A DNA stretch of 29,531 bases from IMG/VR virus record IMGVR_UViG_3300042673_000160, positions 1 to 29,531 of that record; one strand, 5' to 3'. How positions within the stretch are numbered: the first letter of the stretch is position 1; each line of letters opens with the position of its first letter. A model generated the notes under the pieces. The model saw only the letters and a program-made list of their open reading frames with translations, had not been told where the DNA came from and did not search any database. The translations under genes and the position numbers were made by a program. Positions 1 through 8,475 of this stretch are shown in pieces. The DNA comes from a virus.

Positions 1-880
1 TTTCCCACTTATTGATTGAATTCAAATAAGCACCTAAAGTTAGATATGGTTCAGCTCGGTCTGGAAATAAGTTAATAGCAGAATTCATTTCCATAAGGAT
101 TTCGTTCAAGTCAGCATCAAGTCTCATAAGACATACCGAACTTCGCATATGTGCCTCAAAAACTTCTTCAATCCATACATTTTTTAATTTTAGGTACAAA
201 CGATTCCATTGTAAAGCTTCACGATACATACCATAGTCCATATAACTTTGGGCTGTATAAAATACCGAACGACTATTCAGTTCGTCAGGATCATTAATCA
301 ACGTATCCCAAAATTGTTTTTGTAATCGCTCAGCATCATACAAATACTTCTTGGGGTCGAATGCTCGTGACCCAATTCCTTCTCCTGAAATGTAGTATCC
401 AAGATGTGATAAATCACCTGTAGTATAATTTGGTTTATCCAAATTCTTGATAGTAGTATGAGCTACACCACAAAACTTCCAACTGTGATTTCCATTAAAC
501 ATAATCAGAGCTTTCCATTCAGATGTACCACGTTTTACAGGAATAAAATAAGCATCTTCAAGCTCTGAAACTTCGAACGAAAAGTCACCCACCAATAGGT
601 CATCAGCATCTAAATGCATAATGTAATCAGCTTTACCTTTGGCTCTATCCATCATAAGGGTTTTATTGTGGTCAAATCCGACCCAATCGTCTTGATGCAA
701 TTCTCCAGGAATATTTCTTTCCTCAAAGAATGTTTTTACTAACTCAATTGTCTTATCAGTAGAGCCAGTATCACACACTACCCAATAATCAATATAATCA
801 GCAACAGACTCCAATGTTTGGAGAATACAATGTTCTTCGTTTTTGCACATTGTGGCAAAAACTATACTTGGTTTTGTCAT
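1..880 (-). CDS. Family 2 (GT-A) glycosyltransferase with C-terminal helical repeats; 3' end beyond the window
   Basis: The frame opens with ATG at 880 and is still open at base 1, so about 293 residues are visible and the C-terminus is missing. The N-terminus has the GT2 pattern: KNEEH at residues 13-17, CDTGSTDKT at 36-44 (nucleotide-sugar binding) and LDADD at 90-94 (the DxD metal-binding motif). Residues from about 190 on look helical and TPR-like (alternating Tyr/Ala/Leu, for example FYTAQSYMDYGMYREAL), as in many GT2-TPR proteins. It should move a sugar from a nucleotide donor to an unknown acceptor. It starts 3 bases after the thioredoxin stop, so it is probably the last visible gene of the nucleotide-metabolism operon. 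Donor and acceptor cannot be read from sequence; a virion protein, host surface glycan or DNA are all possible. Confidence 0.85.
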   Translation of the reverse strand, partial: MTKPSIVFATMCKNEEHCILQTLESVADYIDYWVVCDTGSTDKTIELVKTFFEERNIPGELHQDDWVGFDHNKTLMMDRAKGKADYIMHLDADDLLVGDFSFEVSELEDAYFIPVKRGTSEWKALIMFNGNHSWKFCGVAHTTIKNLDKPNYTTGDLSHLGYYISGEGIGSRAFDPKKYLYDAERLQKQFWDTLINDPDELNSRSVFYTAQSYMDYGMYREALQWNRLYLKLKNVWIEEVFEAHMRSSVCLMRLDADLNEILMEMNSAINLFPDRAEPYLTLGAYLNSINKWE

Positions 881-883
881 AAC

Positions 884-1120
884 TTATGGATTTAAATATT
901 CAGATTCGGGTTTAACTCCCACAAAGCGTTTTACTTCTACACCATTTTCAAATAAAATTACTGTTGGTATGTTTCTAACATTATGTTGTTTAGCAATTTG
1001 TGGAAAGTCATCAACTATAATTTTTTGAACCGGAATGGTGTTATTAACTCTATCCATGACTGGACCTAGCATCTTGCAAGGTCCACACCACGGAGCACTA
1101 AAATAAATGTAGTTTCTCAT
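884..1120 (-). CDS. Small thioredoxin-like protein
   Basis: With the ATG at 1120 this is a 78-residue thioredoxin fold protein. It has the classical WCGPC redox site at residues 11-15 and the NIPTV cis-proline loop further on. It is shorter than bacterial thioredoxins (about 105-110) because the first strand and helix are missing, which is common in phage thioredoxins and glutaredoxins. It follows nrdA directly, so its likely role is to re-reduce the C-terminal cysteine pair of ribonucleotide reductase. Start choice: an in-frame ATG at 1135 would overlap the nrdA stop and add MMDRN; the ATG at 1120, 4 bases after that stop, puts the first beta strand (RNYIYFSA) at the N-terminus and is preferred. 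Neither start has a clear ribosome binding site, so translational coupling to nrdA is likely. Confidence 0.9.
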   Translation of the reverse strand: MRNYIYFSAPWCGPCKMLGPVMDRVNNTIPVQKIIVDDFPQIAKQHNVRNIPTVILFENGVEVKRFVGVKPESEYLNP

Positions 1121-1124
1121 ATTT

Positions 1125-2909
1125 CTATCCATCACAACTTAAACAATCAGGGTCAGTAGCTTTTGTAGCAATATCACCACGAAGAACTGACTCCGTTCTC
1201 ATATAATAAAGGGTTTTGATACCCGATTTCCATGCTTCCATGTGTACTTGATTAATCCATTTTGGAGTAGCTTGAGTTGGGAATGCCAAATTTAACGATA
1301 CTGATTGGTCAACGTATTGTTGTCTGATACCGGCTTGTTTTACCAACTCCAACTGATTGATTTCTTTAAATGTTTTGTAAACATCTTTTACCCAATCAAT
1401 TTCTTTGTTTTCAAAATTAGATTCGGTCATATCATTACGATTTGTCAACTTACCATTAACAAACCCCCAATTATCAAGCTCCGCGATATCTTGTACCGAA
1501 CCACCATCTTGTAGAATCTTATCCCAAGTATCTTTATTGTTGATTCCAATTTTACGAAGAACTCGTTCCAATTCAGAATTCTTACGGATGAACGTTCCTT
1601 TAGCAGTTTGTTCCGTAAACACGTTTGCAGCCCATGGTTCAATTCCAGCAGAAACATTACCACTCAATTTTGAGTTTGATACAGTTGGAGCAATAGCCAT
1701 CAAGTGAGTATTTCTCATACCAGTACCAACACACCATAAAGGTTCACCATATTCTTCAGCCATAGCACGAGAAGCACGTTCAGCCTCAATCTTCATTTGA
1801 GAGAAAATCTTACGAGTCTCAAACTGAGCAGGAAGACCCTCGAATGACATACCTTTTTGTTGTAAGTATGTGTGCCATCCAAGAACTCCAAGACCAAGAG
1901 CACGACCCTTTTCAGCCGAACGAACTGAATTTTCAAATCCTCTCATATTCTTTGCTCTTTGGATAAATTCCTCAAGAACACCATCCAAGAACCAAACGGC
2001 TGTATAGATAAGGTCGGTATCTTTCCATTCATCATATTTAGCCAAATTTACTGATGACAAACAACATACAAATGAGTGTGATTCGTCCGTGTGAAGTGTA
2101 ATCTCACTACAAATGTTAGTCATAAAGACTTTTAATCCATTTTGTTTGTATGCCTCTGGATTTTGTTTGTTTACATTACCCTTGAACATGATATATGGTT
2201 CGCCAGTAGCTTTTCTTTTCTGAAGTACCTTACCCCACTTTCTACGAGCTTCAGCATCACCCTCTTCAAGTTTTCTCATAAACTTATCACCCACCACTAC
2301 ACATTGGTGTAGATTCAGCGATTGTCGATTCACATCACCCTTTGGTTCACGAATTTCAATCCACTCATCAAAGTCACCATGTTCAATGTTTAGGTTGATT
2401 GAAGCAGCCCCCCTACGAACCGAACCTTGGTTTGTAGCAAGAATGGTTGAATCATAAATCTTACAAAATGGAACTACACCATCAGATGTACCATTTCCGG
2501 TGATTCTTGACCCAGCCGACCTAATCATATTTACACCAATACCAACACCACCACCATGCTTGGCGAGTAGCATCATTTCAAGATTCTTTGAACCTATTTC
2601 TTGGATTGAGTCACCAACATCAATACCGAAACAAGAAATCGGTAGACCCCTGTCAGTACCAGTATTGGAAAGGACAGGAGTAGCAAGATTAAGCCACCCA
2701 CGCCAAATATAATCAAAAAACTTACTAGCAAGTTGAGGTTTACCCAACCTACGGGCAACTGCGGTAGATACACGCCAGTAAGCGTCTTTTGGGGTTTCTC
2801 CGGCAAGGAGATATCCCTTTGAGATTGTTTTAACATAAATTTCGGTATTACCCCAGGTTGGAAAGTCTACTCCGAGCTCCCAACCCAATTCTTCTCCATA
2901 ATTTTTCAT
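1125..2909 (-). CDS. nrdA: Class I ribonucleotide reductase, large (alpha) subunit, lacking the ATP-cone
   Basis: Catalytic subunit that reduces ribonucleoside diphosphates to deoxyribonucleotides. Recognisable active-site parts are Cys93 in ISCF, the NICSEI loop with Cys267 (thiyl radical position) and Glu269, Cys282 in the CCLSSVNL stretch, the radical-transfer pair Tyr568-Tyr569 in TLYYMRTES, and a C-terminal CLSC pair (Cys589, Cys592) that would shuttle electrons from thioredoxin. At 594 residues it is about 160 shorter than E. coli or T4 NrdA. The first conserved cysteine sits at 93 instead of about 225, so the N-terminal ATP-cone (overall activity site) is absent. The start at 2909 is 6 bases after the nrdB stop and has no Shine-Dalgarno, which suggests coupling. 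Order is nrdB, nrdA, thioredoxin. Confidence 0.97.
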   Translation of the reverse strand: MKNYGEELGWELGVDFPTWGNTEIYVKTISKGYLLAGETPKDAYWRVSTAVARRLGKPQLASKFFDYIWRGWLNLATPVLSNTGTDRGLPISCFGIDVGDSIQEIGSKNLEMMLLAKHGGGVGIGVNMIRSAGSRITGNGTSDGVVPFCKIYDSTILATNQGSVRRGAASINLNIEHGDFDEWIEIREPKGDVNRQSLNLHQCVVVGDKFMRKLEEGDAEARRKWGKVLQKRKATGEPYIMFKGNVNKQNPEAYKQNGLKVFMTNICSEITLHTDESHSFVCCLSSVNLAKYDEWKDTDLIYTAVWFLDGVLEEFIQRAKNMRGFENSVRSAEKGRALGLGVLGWHTYLQQKGMSFEGLPAQFETRKIFSQMKIEAERASRAMAEEYGEPLWCVGTGMRNTHLMAIAPTVSNSKLSGNVSAGIEPWAANVFTEQTAKGTFIRKNSELERVLRKIGINNKDTWDKILQDGGSVQDIAELDNWGFVNGKLTNRNDMTESNFENKEIDWVKDVYKTFKEINQLELVKQAGIRQQYVDQSVSLNLAFPTQATPKWINQVHMEAWKSGIKTLYYMRTESVLRGDIATKATDPDCLSCDG

Positions 2910-2915
2910 AACTAA

Positions 2916-3926
2916 TTAAAATATATCAGACCAATCTTCACCTTCACCAGCCTTCGAATAGTCGGTTGGTCGAAGAGCAAAGAAGTCAGTATGTGTTAAA
3001 CCGCCAGTCAAATGGTAGAACCACTCTAATCTTTCGGCTGATTCTTTATCATATTCAAAATAATCATTACCACCAGCAAATGGATTATAACCAAGCTCGG
3101 CCAATTTCTCATTTAAGCGCTGATTGATAAAGTTTTTTAGGTCTTCCTTTTTTAGATTTTCAAGGTCACCCATTTCAAACATTTTGTCAATATAGTTGTG
3201 TTCCAACTTTTGAATTAGTCGAGCAGCTTCGTAAACTTTTGGTTTAACACTCTCTAATAATCCAGGGTATTCATCACACATATGTCTGAATAATTGACAT
3301 CCCATTTTTGAGTGTAATGATTCGTCCCTTACTGACCATTTCATTTGTTGACCAATCCCTTTCAAAAGATTTCTCATTTGGAACGAATACAAAACAGCAA
3401 ATGATGAATACAATGAAACACCTTCAGCGAATGCCGAGAACACAGCAAGTGAACGAGCCACATCTTCACGGGCATCAGAATTCCACTTTAAATCTTCCGG
3501 TGTATATTCTGCTTTGGTGTTAATTAAAACCTCAAACTTTTCAGCAGTAGCGGGCTCATGTAAGAACGCTTCAAAATCTTCGAGTCCGAGTGTTTCATTT
3601 AAGTACGAATAAGCCGTAGCATGAATGGTTTCTTGTGAACCAAACATCATAGCCATTTGTTTAATTTCGTGTTTAGGAAACCACTTGGTAACCATACCAG
3701 TCCAATAGTCAGATACAGCACATTCAGTTTGAGCAAATCCTAAAAGGATATTACCAACCAAATTCTTTTCTGAAACTGACAAATTTTCATTCCAATCTTT
3801 AACATCTCCTTGCATTGGAATTTCCGTATGCAACCAAAATGCTTGTGCTTGTTTCAACCATCCTTCAGTATAGTATTCCGTATACTCAAAGGGTTTAAAT
3901 GGTATACGATTATCAAATAGTCCCAT
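2916..3926 (-). CDS. nrdB: Class I ribonucleotide reductase, small (beta, radical-generating) subunit
   Basis: Ferritin-like dimetal protein of 336 residues that supplies the radical to NrdA. The metal-ligand pattern is visible: Glu68 (QTECA), Glu99 and His102 (QETIH), Glu168 (AFAEG), Glu202 and His205 (RDESLH). Tyr106, seven residues after Glu99, is at the tyrosyl-radical position. The first ligand is Glu, where E. coli and most class Ia proteins have Asp; by spacing (31 residues before Glu99) the match is unambiguous. The C-terminus ends EDWSDIF, an acidic-aromatic tail of the sort that docks on NrdA. ATG at 3926 is preferred over a TTG two codons upstream because AAGGAG lies 8-9 bases before it. 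No ATP-cone is fused to this subunit either. Confidence 0.97.
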   Translation of the reverse strand: MGLFDNRIPFKPFEYTEYYTEGWLKQAQAFWLHTEIPMQGDVKDWNENLSVSEKNLVGNILLGFAQTECAVSDYWTGMVTKWFPKHEIKQMAMMFGSQETIHATAYSYLNETLGLEDFEAFLHEPATAEKFEVLINTKAEYTPEDLKWNSDAREDVARSLAVFSAFAEGVSLYSSFAVLYSFQMRNLLKGIGQQMKWSVRDESLHSKMGCQLFRHMCDEYPGLLESVKPKVYEAARLIQKLEHNYIDKMFEMGDLENLKKEDLKNFINQRLNEKLAELGYNPFAGGNDYFEYDKESAERLEWFYHLTGGLTHTDFFALRPTDYSKAGEGEDWSDIF

Positions 3927-3984
3927 ATACAACTCTCCTTATTTTTTTCTTCATTTTTATAAATTGGGTGATTATATATAGTGG

Positions 3985-5343
3985 TTAGAAATCCATCCCA
4001 CCATTGATTTCTTTATATTTTTGTAACAATTCTTTTCTTACCAAACTCTCCCCACCTTTCATCTCTTTTTGTGTTTGTTTACCATCAATGGAAGCGTCAT
4101 CAAATATCTGAATTTGACCATTTGAGAAGTTTGCCTTGGATGGGAAAGTCATACCATCAGGCCCAAATCGATTCTTAATAACGTGCCATCTTCCAGTACC
4201 ACTTAACTTGTCTTCAATCTTACGAGACAATGAGATTACAAAGTCAGCAGTCATCATTTTAGAGAATGAACCTGCAATTTTTGTACCTGTAATAATGTCA
4301 TCTTCTGCCCCACTACGATTGATTTGAGATGCTGTGTAGATTGGTACTTCATACTCACCGGCCATACCACGCAAGTCTTCGATAATTTCTTCCAACTCTT
4401 CATGTCGTTTTTCTTTCGAGGGCCCTCTCAACAAATCAGCATAGTCGACAATTACAACATCAGGACGTTTTCCTTGTAGAATCATTCTATCCAAGTGAGC
4501 TCTTAACGAGGTCACACTAGCAGTTTTGGTAGGGTAATACTTTACAATTAGGTCACCCTTCACGGATTTGACCATTTTGTCAACTTCCTCTCGGTTAAAT
4601 TTAAGGTTAGCGACAGGTATGCCCGTTAAAACAGCATCGTATCTTTGACCAACGTAACCTTCATTTAATTCCAATGTATAGTGGGCTACCGTCTTACCTT
4701 GTTTCATTGCGTTAACACCAATGTTAATCAATGACCAAGATTTACCAATTCCCGGAGGAGCAGCAAACATTACAAGTTCACCCTTACCAAAACCACCTTG
4801 TGTAACATCATCAATCACTTTCCAACCAGTAGATACCACGTTTCTAATTGTGTCTTCGTATCTAACATCAATCATGGTTTTGTAATCATGACCAATATCT
4901 TGTGATTGACCTGACTTCATAGCATCATCAATCTTTTTCTTGATTGTATCGTATTTACCTTGTTCAAGTAATGATACTGAATCGAGAATAGCGTTCTTGA
5001 TTGATTGATTTCTACAAAACTCTACCGATTGTTCTTTTACATAGTCTAAATCCTCACTTTCAAGATTAGTCCAAGCGGATTTTAAAGTATCAACAATTGA
5101 AGTCTTTAAAACATCACGCTCAACCGAATTAATCTTTACCTTTAGTACATCAAGGGTTGGTAACGTCTCATATGTGTCCATATAGGACATTATTTCCTTA
5201 ACCAACCACTCCGATGCCTCTGAATCGAAATATTGTGGTTTAAGGATATCAAACACCTGTCTGGTAAAAACTCTATCACCAAGTAAGGATGATATAACTT
5301 TTATCTGAAATGTGTTTGAGAACTTCGTTCCGAATTTTTCCAT
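3985..5343 (-). CDS. Replicative DNA helicase, DnaB / T4 gp41 family
   Basis: Hexameric 5'-3' helicase of the replication fork, 452 residues, close to T4 gp41 (475). Residues 1-150 form the helical N-terminal domain; the RecA-like ATPase domain follows. Walker A is APPGIGKS at 195-202, Walker B is VVIVD at 296-300, and the QINR sensor of DnaB helicases follows in TASQINRSG. The family's H1a-type TLELNEGYVGQR is also present. It lies between the exonuclease and nrdB; the 17-base gap upstream has no obvious promoter or ribosome binding site. The 51 bases downstream (3933-3984) are AT-rich and hold the nrdB ribosome binding site. No separate primase gene is seen in the window. Confidence 0.95.
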   Translation of the reverse strand: MEKFGTKFSNTFQIKVISSLLGDRVFTRQVFDILKPQYFDSEASEWLVKEIMSYMDTYETLPTLDVLKVKINSVERDVLKTSIVDTLKSAWTNLESEDLDYVKEQSVEFCRNQSIKNAILDSVSLLEQGKYDTIKKKIDDAMKSGQSQDIGHDYKTMIDVRYEDTIRNVVSTGWKVIDDVTQGGFGKGELVMFAAPPGIGKSWSLINIGVNAMKQGKTVAHYTLELNEGYVGQRYDAVLTGIPVANLKFNREEVDKMVKSVKGDLIVKYYPTKTASVTSLRAHLDRMILQGKRPDVVIVDYADLLRGPSKEKRHEELEEIIEDLRGMAGEYEVPIYTASQINRSGAEDDIITGTKIAGSFSKMMTADFVISLSRKIEDKLSGTGRWHVIKNRFGPDGMTFPSKANFSNGQIQIFDDASIDGKQTQKEMKGGESLVRKELLQKYKEINGGMDF

Positions 5344-5360
5344 AAACCAAATATACGAAT

Positions 5361-6413
5361 TTATTTTCTATTATCAAAGTGATTTTTTAAATTTGTTTCC
5401 AAGGATGTGAATGAATTTCTCAACCAAGAATCCACATTAGCGAATGCTGTGTACAATTTATCATACATGAACATCTTTTTGAACTCTACCAAATCGAGCA
5501 TTGGTTGATGGTCATCCATGATAGCCCTAACGTTTGACTTTATTGAAGATGCAATTTCAGGGTCTCGTAATTGCATTAGATTAAAGTTCATGGTAATCGT
5601 ATCAGTCGATTCTAATAGTTTTTTTGATAATTTCTCATCACAGTCAGTAGAACATTTTTCTAAAAACCCATCAAGGTCTAACTCGCCATTGTTTAAAAAT
5701 GACATTTTTTGAGAAATTGTCTTTTCACCGATACCCTTTACGCCCGAAATGTTATCTGAAGCGTCTCCTGTTATAACTCGATAGAACACCAAATTTTGAG
5801 GAATTACACCATACTCTTCTTTTACCAAAGACTCATCATACATTTTCTTTTTAGTAGAAGCCCAAACTTTGATTCGTGGGTTTACTAATTGTAGAAAATC
5901 TTTGTCTGAAGAAACGATTGTGACATCCTTTTTAAAATAGTGTACCGCAAGATAAGCTATAATATCATCGGCTTCAACGTGGTCAATATAGGTTAGTGTT
6001 ATAGGAAGAACTTGTAGATACTCAATTAGTCTTGCGAATTGTTTTCTCATAGAAGCTGACTGGTCTTCCAAGTCCTCATAACCGGCAAGACGATTTAATT
6101 TGGTCAAACCAGTCCTACCCTCTTTGTATTCTTTATAAACTGATTTTCTACGATTAGAACCACCTTTACCATCAAACACAATAACCACTCGGGTTGGTTT
6201 AAGGCTTCGGATGGTAGCAGCGGTGGACAGGAGAAACCCTGTCACACCACCACAATGTTCACCATCGTCATTTAAGGCAGGAACTGCACCAAAGACTCGA
6301 ATAAACTGATTGAGACCATCTATAATCAGAACTCTATCATTTAGTTCTTCGTTTTTTACTTCACTATGTTCTTTTTCTACTTCTTTAAGCAGTTCTTTAT
6401 ACCTATTAATCAT
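5361..6413 (-). CDS. 5'-3' exonuclease / flap nuclease (T4 RNase H, PIN-FEN family)
   Basis: Structure-specific nuclease of 350 residues expected to remove RNA primers and flaps. Counting from a TTG one codon earlier, the acidic metal ligands are Asp33 (LIIDG), Asp82 (VFDGKGG), Glu148/Asp150/Asp151 (VEADD), Asp171/Asp173 (SSDKDF) and Asp218/Asp221 (GDASDN). A helix-hairpin-helix, GVKGIGEKT, follows at about 225-233. All of these are the standard FEN/Pol I 5'-nuclease signature. The ATG at 6413 is chosen over the upstream TTG because it overlaps the uvsX stop codon by 8 bases (ATGATTAA), the usual phage coupling arrangement. The domain is a separate protein here, not fused to the family A polymerase homologue at 10782-12011. 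Confidence 0.95.
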   Translation of the reverse strand: MINRYKELLKEVEKEHSEVKNEELNDRVLIIDGLNQFIRVFGAVPALNDDGEHCGGVTGFLLSTAATIRSLKPTRVVIVFDGKGGSNRRKSVYKEYKEGRTGLTKLNRLAGYEDLEDQSASMRKQFARLIEYLQVLPITLTYIDHVEADDIIAYLAVHYFKKDVTIVSSDKDFLQLVNPRIKVWASTKKKMYDESLVKEEYGVIPQNLVFYRVITGDASDNISGVKGIGEKTISQKMSFLNNGELDLDGFLEKCSTDCDEKLSKKLLESTDTITMNFNLMQLRDPEIASSIKSNVRAIMDDHQPMLDLVEFKKMFMYDKLYTAFANVDSWLRNSFTSLETNLKNHFDNRK

Positions 6414-7542
6414 CAAAATCAGTTACTTCAATGTTATCAATGTTTGACTCTGCACTGGACTCTTTGTAAGACATGATATAAGTCTCACAAATTTGTTGGT
6501 AAATAGTCTCTTTAAGTTCAGGGTCAGATTTTAGAGTTTCTTCAAAATTCTTGGCTTGGAATTTAATTTCCTCACCTGTAGTTTTGTTGACATATGTATA
6601 CCAAGCACCACTTTGGTTAACAAGTTTGTATGTCTTCATCATCTCCAACCACGACCCGTAGTTGTCAATACCACTATCAAAGTAGATATCGTAGTCAACG
6701 GAACGGAGCGGCGGTCCCATTCGGTTCTTGATAACTTGAGCACGGGTTTTGATACCAACTACTTGTTCAACACCACCAACTTTTGCCTTCAACTGACCCA
6801 TTTGTTTCAATCTCAATCTACATGATGAGTGGAAAGCAATTGCCTTACCACCACTTGTAGTCCAAGGGTCACCAAACGATACTCCCAATCGAGTACGAAG
6901 TTGGTTTGTAAAGATTAGAGAAATTCGTTCACGTCCAATTAGGTTCGTAACTTTTCTCATAGCCTTTGAAATGATGATTGCTTTTTGAGTTGCGTAGCCA
7001 GCTTGGTCGTAGTCAGCTGAAATCTCAACCTTTGTAGAAGCACCTGCAACGGAGTCTACTACAATAGTAACCAATTTCTTTTTGTCACCATCAGCAGCAC
7101 GAACTGACTCAATAATCGAATCAATGGCTTCAAAGATGTCTTCGACTGTTTCCAAGGGAACATACAACATCTTTTTGATGTCAACTCCAATGGCTTCAAG
7201 AAATTCTTGGTTAAGTGCGTTTTCGGTGTCAATGTAAACACCCAATCCACCCTTTTGTTGCGTATCAGCAATAGCATGAGCCGCAAGGAGTGATTTACCA
7301 CTACCTTCTAATCCAGTAATCTCCGTAATACGACCAACTGGTAATCCACCATGAGGTCTATTTGAGATTGCCAAATCTAACATAGGAGAGCCGGTAGACA
7401 CCCACTCATCCAAGTCGGTGGGTGTCTGTTCCGAACCATCCAAGAAAAAAGCGACTTTGTGAGCCGATTTGAATTTCTTGTTTAGATTATTAGCAAGGAT
7501 TGACGATAGTTCATCACGAACTGAATCTTTCTTTCCTGCCAT
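6406..7542 (-). CDS. uvsX: RecA-like recombinase, T4 UvsX type
   Basis: Strand-exchange ATPase for recombination-dependent replication, 378 residues (T4 UvsX is 391). Walker A is GLEGSGKS at 77-84. The Walker B strand VTIVVDSVAG follows near 160. The RecA segment SGGKAIAFHSSCRLRL and the KNRMGPP motif are both present and match L2 and the ATP-cap region of RecA and marine UvsX proteins. The C-terminus is acidic (IEVTDFDD). It starts 2 bases before the gp32-like stop and overlaps the exonuclease start, so SSB, recombinase and nuclease are one transcriptional unit. Confidence 0.95.
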   Translation of the reverse strand: MAGKKDSVRDELSSILANNLNKKFKSAHKVAFFLDGSEQTPTDLDEWVSTGSPMLDLAISNRPHGGLPVGRITEITGLEGSGKSLLAAHAIADTQQKGGLGVYIDTENALNQEFLEAIGVDIKKMLYVPLETVEDIFEAIDSIIESVRAADGDKKKLVTIVVDSVAGASTKVEISADYDQAGYATQKAIIISKAMRKVTNLIGRERISLIFTNQLRTRLGVSFGDPWTTSGGKAIAFHSSCRLRLKQMGQLKAKVGGVEQVVGIKTRAQVIKNRMGPPLRSVDYDIYFDSGIDNYGSWLEMMKTYKLVNQSGAWYTYVNKTTGEEIKFQAKNFEETLKSDPELKETIYQQICETYIMSYKESSAESNIDNIEVTDFDD

Positions 7543-7544
7543 AA

Positions 7545-8318
7545 TTAGTCGTTAAAAAGGTCGTCAAATGCTTCTTTTACACTAGCAGCACCACTTACTG
7601 ATTTTGGTGCGGATTCAGACTGAACCGGAACGTCAGCGGTTGGTTCAGCTTCAGAGTCGGCTACTTGGCCGGTTTCTAACCATTGTTCGAGCATTTTGTT
7701 CATATCCTCATAAGATACTTTTTTGAACATAGTCGACAAATCGATTTGGTCTTTACACAACTCAAGGATGTTTTTATCCTCTGAAATTGGAGTTGTGTTT
7801 GGTTTTACACGAATGTAGGTTTCTGGATAAGATTTACCCACATCAGCAGCAGATTTGAATTCTACAGTGATATCACGACCACTAACAGGGTCAGTCAAAT
7901 CACCATAATCTGGGTCAGCGAAGAACGCCAACAATTCTTGATAAACTTGTTTACCAAATCCCCAAAACTTAACACCTTCAGATTCTTCACCACGAACCAA
8001 TACAGGAACGTAAGTACGCATCTTTGGAGTCAACTTTTTTGAAAGATTCCAATCATCACGATTTCCAGTAGCCTTCAACTTTTCAGCGAACTCAACCAAC
8101 GGGTCAGCACCACCATGTGAAATGGGTGACAATACGTTTTTACCACCAAAGTCAAAGTGGAAGTAAAGTTCGATAAATGGGTTAGCGGAGTTGTGGACGT
8201 AAGGAAGAATCCTAATTTGTTGTTTACCAGGTTGTGGTTTCCACAAGTTGTCAGTCTTTGTTACTTTCGTCTGAAGACTGTTCAGACGGTTTCGGATTGC
8301 ATTTAAGTCAATAGCCAT
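7545..8318 (-). CDS. Single-stranded DNA binding protein, T4 gp32-like, without the zinc finger
   Basis: A 257-residue protein with the gp32 layout. The basic N-terminal segment (NAIRNRLNSLQTKVTK) is like the cooperative-binding region. An OB-type core follows: KQQIRILPYV, then aromatic and basic stretches such as VKFWGFGKQVYQELL. The C-terminal tail is acidic and disordered, ending EAFDDLFND, the kind that docks replication partners. T4 gp32 is 301 residues and has a zinc site; here only one cysteine exists in the whole protein, so the zinc ribbon is missing. Position directly before uvsX supports the call. The ATG at 8318 follows a purine-rich AAAAAAAGGTAAATT leader with a weak Shine-Dalgarno. 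A host-like promoter is at 8358-8389. Confidence 0.85.
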   Translation of the reverse strand: MAIDLNAIRNRLNSLQTKVTKTDNLWKPQPGKQQIRILPYVHNSANPFIELYFHFDFGGKNVLSPISHGGADPLVEFAEKLKATGNRDDWNLSKKLTPKMRTYVPVLVRGEESEGVKFWGFGKQVYQELLAFFADPDYGDLTDPVSGRDITVEFKSAADVGKSYPETYIRVKPNTTPISEDKNILELCKDQIDLSTMFKKVSYEDMNKMLEQWLETGQVADSEAEPTADVPVQSESAPKSVSGAASVKEAFDDLFND

Positions 8319-8357
8319 AATTTACCTTTTTTTATTTGTTAATTGTTAAACTTGTCA

Positions 8358-8389
8358 CTAATATACAACATTTGGGTGACAATTCCAAA
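8358..8389 (-). promoter_or_regulatory. Bacteroidota-type promoter for the gp32-uvsX operon
   Basis: On the coding strand TTTG (8389-8386) is followed after 20 bases by TATATTAG (8365-8358), one base off the TAnnTTTG consensus. The predicted transcript would start near 8351 and have a leader of about 33 bases, almost free of G and rich in A (ACAATTAACAAATAAAAAAAGG), ending at the ATG at 8318. A single-stranded A-rich leader is what a gp32-type protein would bind for autogenous repression. Confidence 0.5.
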
Positions 8390-8429
8390 TGTATTTCAAA
8401 ATATTTTTTTATTTTTCAGTTTTGGGGGG

Positions 8430-8459
8430 TTTACCCGTTGGTATTATACCCACTGGTAT
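8430..8459. repeat. Two tandem 15-bp units, possible operator upstream of the SSB gene
   Basis: On the plus strand the units are TTTACCCGTTGGTAT and TATACCCACTGGTAT, identical at 12 of 15 positions. Each contains an ACC...GGT half-dyad. They lie in the 157-base gap between the 129-residue gene and the SSB gene, about 45 bases upstream of the predicted -33 box, and next to a TATTTATA motif (8464-8457, coding strand). A regulator site or an RNA structure in a longer leader are both possible. The rest of the gap (8319-8475) is AT-rich, with a run of six G's on the plus strand at 8424-8429. Confidence 0.4.
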
Positions 8460-8475
8460 AAATATCGGAGTAGAG

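Noticed and set aside
843-1028. Open frames on the plus strand throughout the window, up to about 130 codons
   Set aside because: All lie opposite strongly recognisable minus-strand genes, have no family resemblance and no ribosome binding sites; they are shadows.
3933-3984. Promoter between the helicase gene and nrdB
   Set aside because: The stretch is AT-rich with TATATATAAT-like sequence but no convincing partner box at either consensus spacing; only the nrdB ribosome binding site is supportable.
8430-8459. Intrinsic terminator upstream of the SSB gene
   Set aside because: The small dyads (GGTATTATACC, GGGTAAACCC) have no T-run following on the coding strand; tandem 15-bp units describe the sequence better.
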